Positions 26,781 through 36,718 are shown, counted from the stretch's first letter. The stretch: DNA of 64,000 nucleotides from Leptolyngbya sp. BL0902 (GCF_016403105.1 NZ_CP046155.1:2943906-3007905); one strand, 5' to 3'. Made by a program: numbers and translations. Notes: a model not told the origin generated them from the letters alone.

Positions 26781-27722
26781 ATGCCCCTCTCAACCCCAGT
26801 TGCTTTTATTATCTTTCGTCGCCCAGAGGTGACAGCAAAAGTGTTTGAGCAGATTCGCCTAGCTCAACCCAAGCAACTTTTTGTCATTGCCGATGGCCCT
26901 CGTAATGAAGAGGAAGCCCTACCTTGCCAGCAGGCCAGAGCCATTACAGAACAAATCGACTGGGATTGTGAGGTTTATAGAGATTACTCAGAGGCAAATC
27001 TAGGCTGTCGGCGGCGTGTATCTTCGGGATTGAATTGGGTATTTGAACAGGTAGAGGAGGCAATTGTTTTAGAAGACGACTGCTTGCCTAGCCCAAGTTT
27101 TTTTACCTTTTGCCAAGAATTGCTAGACTACTATCGCAACGACACCCGTATTTGGATGATTAGTGGCGACAATTTCCAAGATGGGAAAATTCGAGGGGAT
27201 GGCAGCTATTATTTTTCAAGATATCCCCACTGCTGGGGTTGGGCAACCTGGAAACGTGCCTGGAAGAACTATCAAGATGATCTAGCTTTTTGGCCAAAAC
27301 TCAGGGACTCTGGCCTGATGGATACTATTTTTGAGGATCCTGTAGAGATTCGATACTGGACAAAAGTCTTTAATAAATTGACACAGGAGGGAAAGCCGGA
27401 TAGTTGGGCTTATCGATGGGCTTATAGTTGCTGGTCTAACAGTGCCTTAATTACCCTTCCCAATGTAAACCTTGTATCCAATCTTGGTTTTGGGGATGCA
27501 GCAAGCAATACAATAGAGATTGATGCCAATAAAGCTAATTTACCAGCAGGAGAAATTTCTCCTATTCAGCATCCTCCTTTTGTTGTTAGAGACTCAGAAG
27601 CTGATTTCTATACATCAAAAAATCTCTTTCGCGATCTACCATTTAGATCCTCTTTCTTAAACAAAGCCCAGGGCAAGATAAAAACTGAGGTCAGGAAAAT
27701 TTCGAGTCTTTGGAAAAAGTAA
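26781..27722 (+). CDS. Glycosyltransferase family 2-like protein (HlpA-like)
   Basis: 313 residues with a GT-A fold: FIIFRRPEVTAKVFEQI at the start, FVIADGPRNEEE, and the metal/nucleotide motif E98-D-D-C101 (VLEDDCLPSP). HCWGWATWKRAW is typical of the group often annotated as hemolytic protein HlpA-like, which are glycosyltransferases of surface glycan loci. Donor and acceptor sugar unknown. Confidence 0.83.
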   Translation: MPLSTPVAFIIFRRPEVTAKVFEQIRLAQPKQLFVIADGPRNEEEALPCQQARAITEQIDWDCEVYRDYSEANLGCRRRVSSGLNWVFEQVEEAIVLEDDCLPSPSFFTFCQELLDYYRNDTRIWMISGDNFQDGKIRGDGSYYFSRYPHCWGWATWKRAWKNYQDDLAFWPKLRDSGLMDTIFEDPVEIRYWTKVFNKLTQEGKPDSWAYRWAYSCWSNSALITLPNVNLVSNLGFGDAASNTIEIDANKANLPAGEISPIQHPPFVVRDSEADFYTSKNLFRDLPFRSSFLNKAQGKIKTEVRKISSLWKK

Positions 27723-27735
27723 AGGATCATTAGTT

Positions 27736-28419
27736 ATGCCGACACAAGACTGGCTAAAACAAGAGTTTGAATATGGCTATGATAGTGGCAATGTGCTATC
27801 AATTTGGCCTAATGCTAGACGAAGAAACGAAGAAAAGCTTATAGGTGGATCCTATCGACAGGTTTTCAAGGAATCTCTTTTACCTCTTCTAAATTCAACA
27901 TCCAAAGTTCTCGAAATAGGCCCAGGAAGAGGATCCTGGTCACGCGCTATTCTGAAATATATACCGCAAGGCGAGTTACACACAGTAGATTTTCAACCTG
28001 TCGAGCAATGGCTAAAACCAGAGAGATATGAAGGACGATTAAAATGCCATAGGATTGAGAGTAACTCAGACTATGCAGACTTATTTGAAGATGATTATTT
28101 TGATATTTTCTGGTCTTTTGGAGTCCTTTGCCATAATAATCTAGAGCAAGTTGAAGATATTTTGAAGCAAGCTTATCCTAAAACTCGAAAGGGCGGCTAT
28201 GCTCTACATCAATACGGCGACTGGCAAAAATTAGATAACTATGGATGGGAAAAAGGAGGTATCCCTACAGAATTTCAAAGTAAGCCTGATGATGAAATTT
28301 GGTGGCCTAGAAATAATCAGAAAAAGATGACTGAAGCGGCCCAAAAAGCAGGTTGGCAAGTTGTCAATGCGGATTTGAGGCTACTAGGTCGTGATTCAAT
28401 GATTTTGCTTCAGCGTTAG
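27736..28419 (+). CDS. Class I SAM-dependent methyltransferase
   Basis: 227 residues. The AdoMet-binding motif VLEIGPGRGSWSRAIL lies at about residues 55-70, followed by the acidic HTVDFQP and FDIFWSFGVLCHNN, the usual motif I-IV order. Only 13 bp separate it from the preceding glycosyltransferase gene. It probably methylates a sugar or lipid-linked intermediate of the locus product; target not known. Confidence 0.82.
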   Translation: MPTQDWLKQEFEYGYDSGNVLSIWPNARRRNEEKLIGGSYRQVFKESLLPLLNSTSKVLEIGPGRGSWSRAILKYIPQGELHTVDFQPVEQWLKPERYEGRLKCHRIESNSDYADLFEDDYFDIFWSFGVLCHNNLEQVEDILKQAYPKTRKGGYALHQYGDWQKLDNYGWEKGGIPTEFQSKPDDEIWWPRNNQKKMTEAAQKAGWQVVNADLRLLGRDSMILLQR

Positions 28420-28468
28420 TCTTAGCATCTGTCAGATTATAAAAGTTGAGAGATAAAGGGATCCAACA

Positions 28469-29278
28469 GTGAAGATAAAGGACTTTTCAGATAGAATCAC
28501 TAGGGTATTTCAGGAGCCTGAGAGGGTAAAAGACAAATTAGAATTATTGAGAATCAGCAGCATTCCTAGATTTACTGAGTTTCAGACCAACATACTAAAA
28601 TATCCCATCAAAGGTGCTGACTCAGCATCTTTTGTCTTTATGTTTGATGAGATATTCAAAAAGGAGATTTACAAGTTTTGCAGTAATAGTGATCGCCCAT
28701 TTATTATAGATTGTGGAGCTAATATTGGTCTGAGCATTATTTATTTCAAGCGACTGTTTCCGAATTCTGAGATATTAGCTTTTGAGCCTGATAGATCTAT
28801 TTTTCGGATTCTTGAAAAGAATATTTCTAGTTTTGATTTTTCTGGCGTCAAGTTATTAAACCAGGCTGTATGGGATTCAGCTACTCATTTAGAATTTATG
28901 TCAGAAGGGGCAGATGGAGGTCGCGTTGTAGAAACTGATCTTAAGAATTTGAAAAAATATCAAGTTGAAGCCATAAGAATAAAAGATTTCTTGACCAAGC
29001 CCGTTGATCTCTTGAAGGTGGATATTGAAGGTGCCGAAACAACTGTCATTCAAGACTGTAAGGAAAGGCTTCATTATGTCAAAAACCTATTTATTGAGTA
29101 TCACTCTTTTGTTAACTCCCCTCAGACTCTTCATGCTATAACCCAAATCCTCGCTGATTCTGGGTTTAGAATACATCTTCATCCATCTTTTTCATCTCCA
29201 CATCCTTTTATTGAGAGATTAGCTGCATCAGGAATGGATATGCAAGTTAATATATTTGCCTTCAGAGAGGCAGGTTAG
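28469..29278 (+). CDS. FkbM-family methyltransferase
   Basis: 269 residues from a GTG start; no upstream ATG in frame. FkbM core: FIIDCGANIGLSIIYFKRLFP (AdoMet loop) and VDLLKVDIEGAETTVI. It is the second of three FkbM genes in this locus, which suggests a repeat unit with several O-methyl groups or a polymer end-capping step. AT-rich. Confidence 0.84.
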   Translation: MKIKDFSDRITRVFQEPERVKDKLELLRISSIPRFTEFQTNILKYPIKGADSASFVFMFDEIFKKEIYKFCSNSDRPFIIDCGANIGLSIIYFKRLFPNSEILAFEPDRSIFRILEKNISSFDFSGVKLLNQAVWDSATHLEFMSEGADGGRVVETDLKNLKKYQVEAIRIKDFLTKPVDLLKVDIEGAETTVIQDCKERLHYVKNLFIEYHSFVNSPQTLHAITQILADSGFRIHLHPSFSSPHPFIERLAASGMDMQVNIFAFREAG

Positions 29279-29342
29279 ATAGTAGATATATATTTTGCTG
29301 AAAGACAGCTATGCTTCTGGTTCTAATATTCTGGAATAAATT

Positions 29343-30053
29343 GTGAGAAAACTACTCTCTAAACTAGTCAAAAAAAGCTTTTTTGGGCAATCTGAAACAA
29401 GCCTTGTATCCTTAGGTGCTGCCCTTCAGCGCGTCGCCCAGCGGCAAACCCCTATCGCCAGCGTGATTGATATTGGTGCCTCTAACGGCTGTTGGTCAGA
29501 ACGCTTAGGAAAGTATTATCCTGATGCATCTTATTTGCTGGTAGAAGCTAACCCCTACCACCAAAAAGCCCTAGAGCAATTCAAAGCCCAGAATTCCAAG
29601 GTTGATTACATCCTTGCGGCGGCTGGCGATACCGAGGGCGAAATCTACTTTGATGGTACCGATCCCTTCGGTGGACTGGCTTCTCACGAAGCTTCGGCTC
29701 AAACCAACCTCAAAGTTCCTGTCACTACTGTCGATGCCCTTTGTAAAACCTATCAGCTTCAGCCACCCTACCTGATCAAGCTAGACACCCACGGCTTTGA
29801 AGTACCTATCTTTGAAGGAGCCAAAGAAACCCTAAAACAGGCCAGTTTATTGGTCGTAGAAACCTATAACTTCGATATTGCGCCCGGTAGCCTGCGGTTT
29901 CCTCAACTGTGTCAGTATCTCGAAGACCGAGGCTTTCGCTGCATTGATATGAGCGAACCTTTATATCGCGACTTTGACCAAGCTTTTTGGCAGTTTGACC
30001 TATTCTTTGTGCCCCAATCCTACCCCGGCTTCAACAACAACCGCTGGCGCTAA
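29343..30053 (+). CDS. FkbM-family methyltransferase
   Basis: 236 residues from a GTG start. The AdoMet loop is SVIDIGASNGCWSERLGKYYP, followed by YLLVEANP and LIKLDTHGFEVPIFEGA, typical of FkbM. G+C rises again within this gene (from about 29400), so it belongs to the GC-rich part of the locus. Its TAA stop is immediately followed by the ATG of the next glycosyltransferase. Confidence 0.84.
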   Translation: MRKLLSKLVKKSFFGQSETSLVSLGAALQRVAQRQTPIASVIDIGASNGCWSERLGKYYPDASYLLVEANPYHQKALEQFKAQNSKVDYILAAAGDTEGEIYFDGTDPFGGLASHEASAQTNLKVPVTTVDALCKTYQLQPPYLIKLDTHGFEVPIFEGAKETLKQASLLVVETYNFDIAPGSLRFPQLCQYLEDRGFRCIDMSEPLYRDFDQAFWQFDLFFVPQSYPGFNNNRWR

Positions 30054-31286
30054 ATGAACGTTCTACAGATCAACTTCAGCGACTATAGTGGTGGCGGCGG
30101 CGGGGCCATCGCCATGTATCGCCTGTGCCAAGGATTAGCTGCTCAGGGAATCGACTGCAATATTCTTAGTAAAGCCAAAACCCTAGACACAAATCGATCC
30201 GCCCTAGTGCCTCGGCTACGGTTGGTAGAAGAAGCCCTCAAGCGCATCACAAAGCCCCTTGGCCTCAACGATCTTCATACCCTCGGTTCCTTCCGCCTAG
30301 GCCATCATCCCTTTCTGCAACAGGCCGATATTATCAACGCCCACGTCATCCACAGCGACTACTTCAACTACCTCGCCATCCCACGCCTCACCACCCGCGC
30401 CCCCATGGTCATGACCCTCCATGATATGTGGGCCTTCACGGGCCATTGCGCCTACAGCTACGACTGTACCCGCTGGCAAACGGGCTGTGGCCAATGCCCC
30501 TACCCCACCAGCTATCCCCCCATTCAGCGAGACAGCACCGCCCTCGAATGGCGGCTCAAACGATGGGCCTACAACCACGCTCGCCTCGCCATTGTCAGCC
30601 CCTCTCGCTGGCTGCAAACCCAGGCGCAGAACAGCCTACTGGGGCAGCATCCCATCCACCACATCCCCAACGGCCTGGATGTGCAAGCCTACGCCCCCAT
30701 CGATCCTGTCCTAGCACGGCAAGCCCTGGGGTTGCCAGCAGATCACCACATCGTCATGAGCTGCGCCGAAAGCCTCACGGATTCCCGCAAAGGCATGGAT
30801 TTGCTGCTTCAAAGCCTCCATCGCCTGCCCGACGATCTCAAGGCCAAGACCACCCTCCTGCTCATGGGCAAGGCATCGGAAACCATGCAGCAAGCCATCT
30901 CCCTGCCCACCGTCTTTTTAGGATTTGTGGCCAGTGATCGCCTCAAATCCCTCGCCTACTCTGCCGCTGATATTTTTGCCTTCCCCACCCGTGCCGACAA
31001 CCTGCCCATTGTGCTGCAAGAAAGCATGGCCTGCGGTACACCAATGGTGTCCTTTGATGTGGGGGGCGTCCCCGAACTCGTGCGTCCCGGCATCACCGGA
31101 CTGTTGGCCCCCGCCGAAGATGTGGAAGCCTTCACCGCCCAAGTGGTTACGCTGCTTACTCAGCCCGAACTACGCCATACCTTAGCCGCCCAATGTCGCC
31201 AAGTTGCTGTCGCCGAATATGCCCTCGACCTCCAGGCCCAACGCTATAAAGCCCTCTATGAATCCTTGCTTCCACCCTGTGGCTAA
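30054..31286 (+). CDS. Glycosyltransferase family 4
   Basis: 410 residues. GT-B fold: an amino-terminal acceptor domain with SGGGGGAIAMYRLCQGLAAQG and a carboxy-terminal donor domain with DIFAFPTRADNLPIVLQESM and GTPMVSFDVGGVPELV, where the conserved Glu of the E-x7-E motif contacts the nucleotide sugar. TLHDMWAFTGHCAYSYDC is characteristic of WcaC-like colanic-acid-type transferases; the Cys cluster (C-x-Y-x2-C-x6-C-x2-C) may be structural. It adds a sugar to the growing lipid-linked oligosaccharide; specificity unknown. Confidence 0.88.
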   Translation: MNVLQINFSDYSGGGGGAIAMYRLCQGLAAQGIDCNILSKAKTLDTNRSALVPRLRLVEEALKRITKPLGLNDLHTLGSFRLGHHPFLQQADIINAHVIHSDYFNYLAIPRLTTRAPMVMTLHDMWAFTGHCAYSYDCTRWQTGCGQCPYPTSYPPIQRDSTALEWRLKRWAYNHARLAIVSPSRWLQTQAQNSLLGQHPIHHIPNGLDVQAYAPIDPVLARQALGLPADHHIVMSCAESLTDSRKGMDLLLQSLHRLPDDLKAKTTLLLMGKASETMQQAISLPTVFLGFVASDRLKSLAYSAADIFAFPTRADNLPIVLQESMACGTPMVSFDVGGVPELVRPGITGLLAPAEDVEAFTAQVVTLLTQPELRHTLAAQCRQVAVAEYALDLQAQRYKALYESLLPPCG

Positions 31287-32163
31287 TCCGCTCAAAATTT
31301 CCATCGTGACCCCCTCCTTTAACCAAGCCACCTTTCTAGAGGCGACCCTTCACAGCGTCTTGGGGCAGGGCTATCCTAACCTTGAGTATCGTGTCATCGA
31401 TGGTGGCTCCAGCGACAGCAGCCAGGAGATTCTAGAACGCTACAGCAACCAACTATCCTCCTGGTGCAGCGAACCCGATCAGGGCCAATACGACGCCATC
31501 AACAAAGGGTTCCACCCCAGCAGTGGCGACATTATGGCCTGGATTAACTCCGACGATATGTATACTCCCTGGGCCTTTCAAATCGTCAACGAAATCTTCA
31601 CCACCCTGCCCGACGTGGAATGGTTAACTACCCTATGTCCCATCGTGTGGAATGCCGCAGGTAGCCCCATCTACTGCGCCCAGCGCGGTGGCTACACCCG
31701 CCAAGGGTTTTTCAAAGGCGAAAACGTGCCCGATAGTGCCTGGTATAGCCTAGGTGCCATCCAACAAGAGTCAGTCTTTTGGCGACGTTCCCTCTGGGAA
31801 AAAGCCGGGGCCAACCTCGATACCCGCTACCCCCTCGCCGCTGATTTTGAACTATGGGCCAGATTCTTTCAGCACGCCGATTTGTACACGGTTTCCGTTC
31901 CCCTTGGGGGTTTTCGTACCCACGGCAACCAGCGATCCGTTGCCCAGGCAGCGCAGTATCAGGCCGAAGTGAACGCGATCCTAAAGGACTATGGCGGGCG
32001 CACCCTGGGTAAGCTAGGAGCAATCACCACCAAAATCCTCAAAGACTATGTACGCCTACCCTATGCGGCCCGTCGGCGAATGACCACCTGGAAGCTAAAA
32101 CCCGTCCACAAACATTGCGCCTACGATCCCACCACCCAGCGCTGGCAGGTCACTAACCTATGA
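31258..32163 (+). CDS. Glycosyltransferase family 2
   Basis: 301 residues from ATG 31258 (MNPCFHPVANPLKISIVTPS), overlapping the previous gene by 29 bp; an earlier ATG at 31204 would deepen the overlap and adds unrelated residues. GT-A motifs: SIVTPSFNQATFLEATL, YRVIDGGSSDSSQEIL and the DxD-type INSDDMY. A polysaccharide-assembly transferase. Its stop shares bases with the next start (ATGA), indicating translational coupling. Confidence 0.88.
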   Translation: MNPCFHPVANPLKISIVTPSFNQATFLEATLHSVLGQGYPNLEYRVIDGGSSDSSQEILERYSNQLSSWCSEPDQGQYDAINKGFHPSSGDIMAWINSDDMYTPWAFQIVNEIFTTLPDVEWLTTLCPIVWNAAGSPIYCAQRGGYTRQGFFKGENVPDSAWYSLGAIQQESVFWRRSLWEKAGANLDTRYPLAADFELWARFFQHADLYTVSVPLGGFRTHGNQRSVAQAAQYQAEVNAILKDYGGRTLGKLGAITTKILKDYVRLPYAARRRMTTWKLKPVHKHCAYDPTTQRWQVTNL

Positions 32164-33044
32164 ACCCATTGGTCTACATCCTCATCCCCGTCCACAACCG
32201 CAAGGTCGTCACCCTTACCTGCCTAGAGACGCTACAGCGCAATGGCGACCTCGCACGGTATAGGGTCGTGGTGATTGACGATGGTTCCACCGATGGCACC
32301 GCCGAGGCGATTCAGAGCCAGTTTTCTCAAGTCACCATTCTCAAAGGTGATGGTAATCTGTGGTGGACGGGGGCCATGGTCAAAGGGATGGAATATGCCT
32401 ATGAGAAGGGAGCTGACTTCTTTATTTGGCTGAATGACGACACATTACCGCTGCCTAATGCGATCTCTACCCTAGTGGATACTTGCACTCAACGACAAAA
32501 GACTATTGCGACTGCTCAATGCTACAGCTCCAAAGACAAACACCCACCCACCTATGGAGGGCAAATTAGAGGAACATGGTCGCTCAAGCCTATTTGTGTT
32601 CCAGAAAATCATTGTCAATCTTGCGATTGTACAAGTGGTAATCTAGTATGTCTGCCTAGGTCTGTGGTTGATCAAATTGGATATCCCCCTAGTCAGAGAC
32701 TTCCGCAGTGCTTTGCTGACGTCGTCTATACCTGGGAAGCGAAAAAGAGGGGATATCAACTAGAAGTCATTGGCAATGCGAAAGCTTTTTGTGAGTTTAA
32801 TGAACTAGAGCAAAACTGGTTGACTAGCTCAAAGTCAATCCTTAAACAGTGGCAGCGTATAAAAACCAAAAAGTCTAACCTCTATCCATCAGCACATTGG
32901 TACTATTGCACTAAATTCTACGGATTTTTATCACCCCTTGTATTTGTACATATTTATCTCAAGCTCATCTTAATTACCTTAATTCGATGGCTGGTGCCAA
33001 AGTATTTTTTAAAGAGGCAAAAGCGAATGACTAAGGATTATTAA
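32160..33044 (+). CDS. Glycosyltransferase family 2
   Basis: 294 residues. GT-A motifs ILIPVHNRKVVTLTCLETL, VVVIDDGSTDGTAEAI and WLNDDTLPLP; LKGDGNLWWTGAM is typical of rhamnosyltransferase-like members. A hydrophobic tail near 255-285 may be a membrane anchor. The first ~180 bp are GC-rich (36 of 60 at 32221-32280) while the rest is AT-rich, so the gene appears to be a recombinant or lies at an acquisition boundary. Confidence 0.86.
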   Translation: MNPLVYILIPVHNRKVVTLTCLETLQRNGDLARYRVVVIDDGSTDGTAEAIQSQFSQVTILKGDGNLWWTGAMVKGMEYAYEKGADFFIWLNDDTLPLPNAISTLVDTCTQRQKTIATAQCYSSKDKHPPTYGGQIRGTWSLKPICVPENHCQSCDCTSGNLVCLPRSVVDQIGYPPSQRLPQCFADVVYTWEAKKRGYQLEVIGNAKAFCEFNELEQNWLTSSKSILKQWQRIKTKKSNLYPSAHWYYCTKFYGFLSPLVFVHIYLKLILITLIRWLVPKYFLKRQKRMTKDY

Positions 33045-34355
33045 ATGTTTTATAAGCCAAGTGTTAAAATAAGAATAGCAATTGATTGCTCACTTTTAGG
33101 AATGGGATATGTCAATGTAAAAGCGAGGACGGGGATTTTCCGTGCTTTTGATCAAACCCTTTCATCTCTTTTAGAACGCCAAGATATTGAGTTTGATCTA
33201 GTAGGGCTTAACAACGAAACTAGCCCTTGGTATCGACGTAGCACACAGATTTATCTTCAGGATAATAAACTCAAGTTTAGAGAATCTGAGTTGATATCAA
33301 CCAATGCGTTTGAACGACTCCTGGATATTCCTATCAGCGTCCAAAAAAAAGCTTTAGGCTATTTTTCGTCGATGCCATTGATGCGCAAAATGGCTGTCGC
33401 GATGCAATTTCCTTTTGATTGGCTGCTTAATTCATTTTCAAAATCCAAAATCAACCTCAGTCAATGTCAAGTTTACCATTCCCCTTACTTTCCGTTACCT
33501 AAAGAACTCAAAGGATTTCCCATTGCAAGGATTATCACCATTTATGATCTAACACCCATCCACTACCCTCAATTATGTTCTGATCGAACAATTACGCAGT
33601 TTCATCGCATTCTGAAAAGCATTGATTATCACCATGATTGGGTAATTTGCATTTCAGAGGCTACAAAGCAAGATTTTTGCACGTACACTGGGATGAATGA
33701 AAATCGAGTCTTTGTAGTTCCCTTGGCGGCATCGGGAATGTTCAAGCCAGTACCACATTCGGATGAGTCTTTATCGCTATCAAGCCACCCCCTAAGCAAT
33801 AAGCCTTACCTGCTTAGCCTTGCCACCCTAGAGCCGCGCAAAAACCTAGATTTTCTAATTACTGGTTTTCTAAGGTTTCTGAGAGAGCAGCCTAATTTAG
33901 ATATCAATCTAGTCTTAGTAGGTGCAAGTGGCTGGAAAAATAAGAGGATCTTTGAAGCTATCAGTCAATTTCCTGACTTGCAAGATCACATTATTTTCAC
34001 AGGCTTTCTTCCAGACCAAGACCTAATCTCAATTTACAATGGTGCGCTAGGCTTTGTGTATCCCTCACTCCATGAAGGCTTTGGTCTTCCTCCCCTAGAG
34101 GCCATGCAATGCGGCGTTCCTGTCATCACCTCAAACACCAGTTCTCTGCCAGAAGTGGTGGGCGATGCAGGAATTATGATTGATCCTAAGGATGAAGACG
34201 CCCTATGTCAGGCCATGCTGGCTCTCATCAATAATCAGACATTAAGAACCGAACTATCTCACAAGGGATTGGATCGGGCTAAACAATTTAGCTGGGCCAA
34301 ATGCGCCGAACAAACCGTTAATGTGTACCGCATCGCCGCCGAAAACCTCCCATGA
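33045..34355 (+). CDS. Glycosyltransferase family 4
   Basis: 436 residues, starting right after the previous stop. GT-B donor-domain motifs are clear: LLSLATLEPRKNLDFLITGF, LVLVGASGWKN, YPSLHEGFGLPPLEAMQCG and SSLPEVVGDAGIMIDP. Mannosyl- or rhamnosyltransferases commonly look like this. AT-rich (18 of 60 at 33061-33120), with G+C rising towards the 3' end. It overlaps the next gene by 4 bp. Confidence 0.88.
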   Translation: MFYKPSVKIRIAIDCSLLGMGYVNVKARTGIFRAFDQTLSSLLERQDIEFDLVGLNNETSPWYRRSTQIYLQDNKLKFRESELISTNAFERLLDIPISVQKKALGYFSSMPLMRKMAVAMQFPFDWLLNSFSKSKINLSQCQVYHSPYFPLPKELKGFPIARIITIYDLTPIHYPQLCSDRTITQFHRILKSIDYHHDWVICISEATKQDFCTYTGMNENRVFVVPLAASGMFKPVPHSDESLSLSSHPLSNKPYLLSLATLEPRKNLDFLITGFLRFLREQPNLDINLVLVGASGWKNKRIFEAISQFPDLQDHIIFTGFLPDQDLISIYNGALGFVYPSLHEGFGLPPLEAMQCGVPVITSNTSSLPEVVGDAGIMIDPKDEDALCQAMLALINNQTLRTELSHKGLDRAKQFSWAKCAEQTVNVYRIAAENLP

Positions 34356-35557
34356 ACCTCCTCTACACCCTCACCGCCTATCCGCCCTACATTGGGGGTG
34401 CCCAGCTTCACCAGCACCTGTTGGCGCAGCAGTTGCAGGGGCGGCATTCCATCCAGGTCGTCACCTTTTGGAACCATAACCGTACCGACTGGCTGCTGGG
34501 CACCACCCTCAAGGCCCACGGTCGGCCCTACGACTACGAGGTGGATGGGGTTTCCGTTCATCGGTTGGGCTTTGGCTGGCCGGAAAAACTGCGGATGGCT
34601 CCCTGGTTGCCGTTGTACTACCCCTGGATGGCGGTGGCCTTGCCCCCCATTGCGGCGGTGATTGCGGAATCCATACAGGAATTTGCCCAAGCGAGTGACC
34701 TGATCCACAACGTCCGCATTGGTCGAGAGGGGCTGACCTACGCCAGTTGGCAGATGGCGCGGCGGCGAGGGATTCCGTTTATTTTGACGCCTGTCCATCA
34801 TCCCCGCTGGGTGGGCTGGCGCTATCGGGAATACATTCAGCTCTATCAACGGGCTGATGCAGTGATTGCCCTCACCCAGGCCGAGGCCCAGATTCTACAC
34901 GGGTTGGGCGTTCAGGAAAGCCGTATTCACGTAACCGGGCATGGCCCTGTGCTGGCTCCCCAAGCCGATGCCCAAGGCTTTCGGCAGACCTACGGCATTA
35001 CCGGGCCGATGGTGTTGTTTTTGGGGCAGCACTATCCCTACAAGGGGTTTCGGCAGGTGTTGGAGGCGGCCAAGACCGTGTGGGCACAGCAGCCAGAGAC
35101 CCAGTTTGTGTTCATTGGCCCAGCGGTGAAGGATTCTGAGACCGCTTTTGCGGAGATGGCGGATCCGCGCCTTCATCGGTTGGGGGCGGTGGATTTGCAG
35201 ACGAAAACCAACGCCCTGGCGGCCTGCGACCTGCTCTGTGTGCCCTCCAGCCAGGAGAGCTTTGGCGGTGTGTATACCGAAGCCTGGAGCTTTGGCAAAC
35301 CTGTGATTGGCTGCAACATTCCGGCGGTGGCGGAGGTGGTGAGTGATGGGCAGGACGGCTACCTAGTGGAGCAATCCACGCCCGAAATCGCGGATCGGAT
35401 ACTGGATTTGCTCAACCATCCTGAAACCGCCGCCCGGATGGGGCAATCGGGCTACCAAAAGGTGCAGGAACGCTACAGTTGGCCTACCTTGGCGAAAAAA
35501 ACAGAGGCGGTTTATCGGGGGCTGATGGGGTCGTTGGAGCCAAGCATACAGGACTGA
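34352..35557 (+). CDS. Glycosyltransferase family 4
   Basis: 401 residues with GT-B architecture: LTAYPPYIGGAQLHQHLLAQ at the start (sugar-acceptor loop GGAQ) and FLGQHYPYKGFRQVLEA, CVPSSQESFGGVYTEAWSFG and VAEVVSDGQDGYLV in the donor domain. GC-rich, like the core genome. It starts with ATGA overlap on the preceding gene and is followed at 12 bp by gmd, so it may use a GDP-mannose-derived sugar; that is an inference from position. Confidence 0.88.
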   Translation: MNLLYTLTAYPPYIGGAQLHQHLLAQQLQGRHSIQVVTFWNHNRTDWLLGTTLKAHGRPYDYEVDGVSVHRLGFGWPEKLRMAPWLPLYYPWMAVALPPIAAVIAESIQEFAQASDLIHNVRIGREGLTYASWQMARRRGIPFILTPVHHPRWVGWRYREYIQLYQRADAVIALTQAEAQILHGLGVQESRIHVTGHGPVLAPQADAQGFRQTYGITGPMVLFLGQHYPYKGFRQVLEAAKTVWAQQPETQFVFIGPAVKDSETAFAEMADPRLHRLGAVDLQTKTNALAACDLLCVPSSQESFGGVYTEAWSFGKPVIGCNIPAVAEVVSDGQDGYLVEQSTPEIADRILDLLNHPETAARMGQSGYQKVQERYSWPTLAKKTEAVYRGLMGSLEPSIQD

Positions 35558-35569
35558 GGCAGGAGAGCG

Positions 35570-36541
35570 ATGAAGCGGGCACTGATTACGGGCATTTCTG
35601 GGCAAGACGGCTCCTATTTGGCGGAGCTGCTGCTGACCAAGGGCTACGAGGTGCATGGCCTGGTGCGGCGGGAGGCGATTGAGGATGCGTCTCGCAAATT
35701 GGCCAACCTCAAGGCGGTGCGGAATCAGATTACCTTCCATGCAGCGGCCTTGGATAACGATCTGTCCCTGTACAAAGTGATCACCAAGGTGCAGCCCGAC
35801 GAGTGCTACCACCTGGCCGCTTCCAGCTTTGTCAGCTACGCCTTTGAGGACGAATCCTCTATCCTGCATACCAACTTCAGCGGCACCCATGCGCTGCTGT
35901 CTTCCCTCAAGGAAGCCAACCCCGACTGTCGGATCTTTTTTGCGGGCTCCAGCGAAATGTTTGGCACCGTGGCAGCGGCTCCCCAAACCGAAGACACCCC
36001 CTTCAACCCTCGATCTATCTACGGCATTGCCAAACTGGCCAGCTACCACCTGGTGCGGAACTATCGCGCCCAGTATGGCCTATTTGCCTGCACAGGCATT
36101 TTGTACAACCACGAATCTCCCCGCCGCGATTTCAAGTTTGTCACCCGCAAAATTACTGCCCAGGCCGCACGAATTAAACTGGGTTTAGCGGATAAACTCT
36201 ACCTCGGTAACCTCGATGCCCTACGCGACTGGGGCTATGCGCCAGAATATGTGCAGGCCATGTGGCAAATGCTGCAACACCCCACCCCCGACGACTACGT
36301 GCTAGCCACGGGAGTCAACCATTCCGTGGAGGAATTTGTGGATATCGCCTTTAGCCACCTGGGTCTCAACTATCGCGACTATGTGGAGGTGGATCCCCGC
36401 TTCTATCGCCCCGCCGAGGAGGTGCCCCTCTGCGGCGATGCCCGCAAAATTCGCCAAACCCTGGGCTGGCAACCCACCAAGCCCCTGCCCGACACCATTG
36501 CCGAAATGGTCGATCACGATCTGCGCCTGCTTGCCCCCTAG
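35570..36541 (+). CDS. gmd: GDP-mannose 4,6-dehydratase
   Basis: 323 residues, short-chain dehydrogenase fold. NADP loop ALITGISGQDGSYLAELLL, catalytic Y-x3-K in SIYGIAKLASYH, and the family-specific NHESPRRDFKFVTRKIT and DWGYAPEYVQAMW. It converts GDP-mannose to GDP-4-keto-6-deoxymannose, the precursor of GDP-fucose, GDP-rhamnose or perosamine. The reductase or aminotransferase that would finish the sugar is not in the window. Last gene of the polysaccharide locus. Preceded by a usable Shine-Dalgarno (ggcaggaga). Confidence 0.93.
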   Translation: MKRALITGISGQDGSYLAELLLTKGYEVHGLVRREAIEDASRKLANLKAVRNQITFHAAALDNDLSLYKVITKVQPDECYHLAASSFVSYAFEDESSILHTNFSGTHALLSSLKEANPDCRIFFAGSSEMFGTVAAAPQTEDTPFNPRSIYGIAKLASYHLVRNYRAQYGLFACTGILYNHESPRRDFKFVTRKITAQAARIKLGLADKLYLGNLDALRDWGYAPEYVQAMWQMLQHPTPDDYVLATGVNHSVEEFVDIAFSHLGLNYRDYVEVDPRFYRPAEEVPLCGDARKIRQTLGWQPTKPLPDTIAEMVDHDLRLLAP

Positions 36542-36718
36542 GGAGCATAAAATCCAAGATTGGCAAGTCTGGACAGGGCCGCATCTACCCTAGGGTAGGG
36601 GCCGTGGGCTTATCGATCCCTTATCTTTCTGACTTAGGATCGAAGATTAGAGTAAAAATGGTTACACCCACGTTTACCTCCGATTTCCCTGAAACTTTGT
36701 TATTGATGATTGCGCCTA

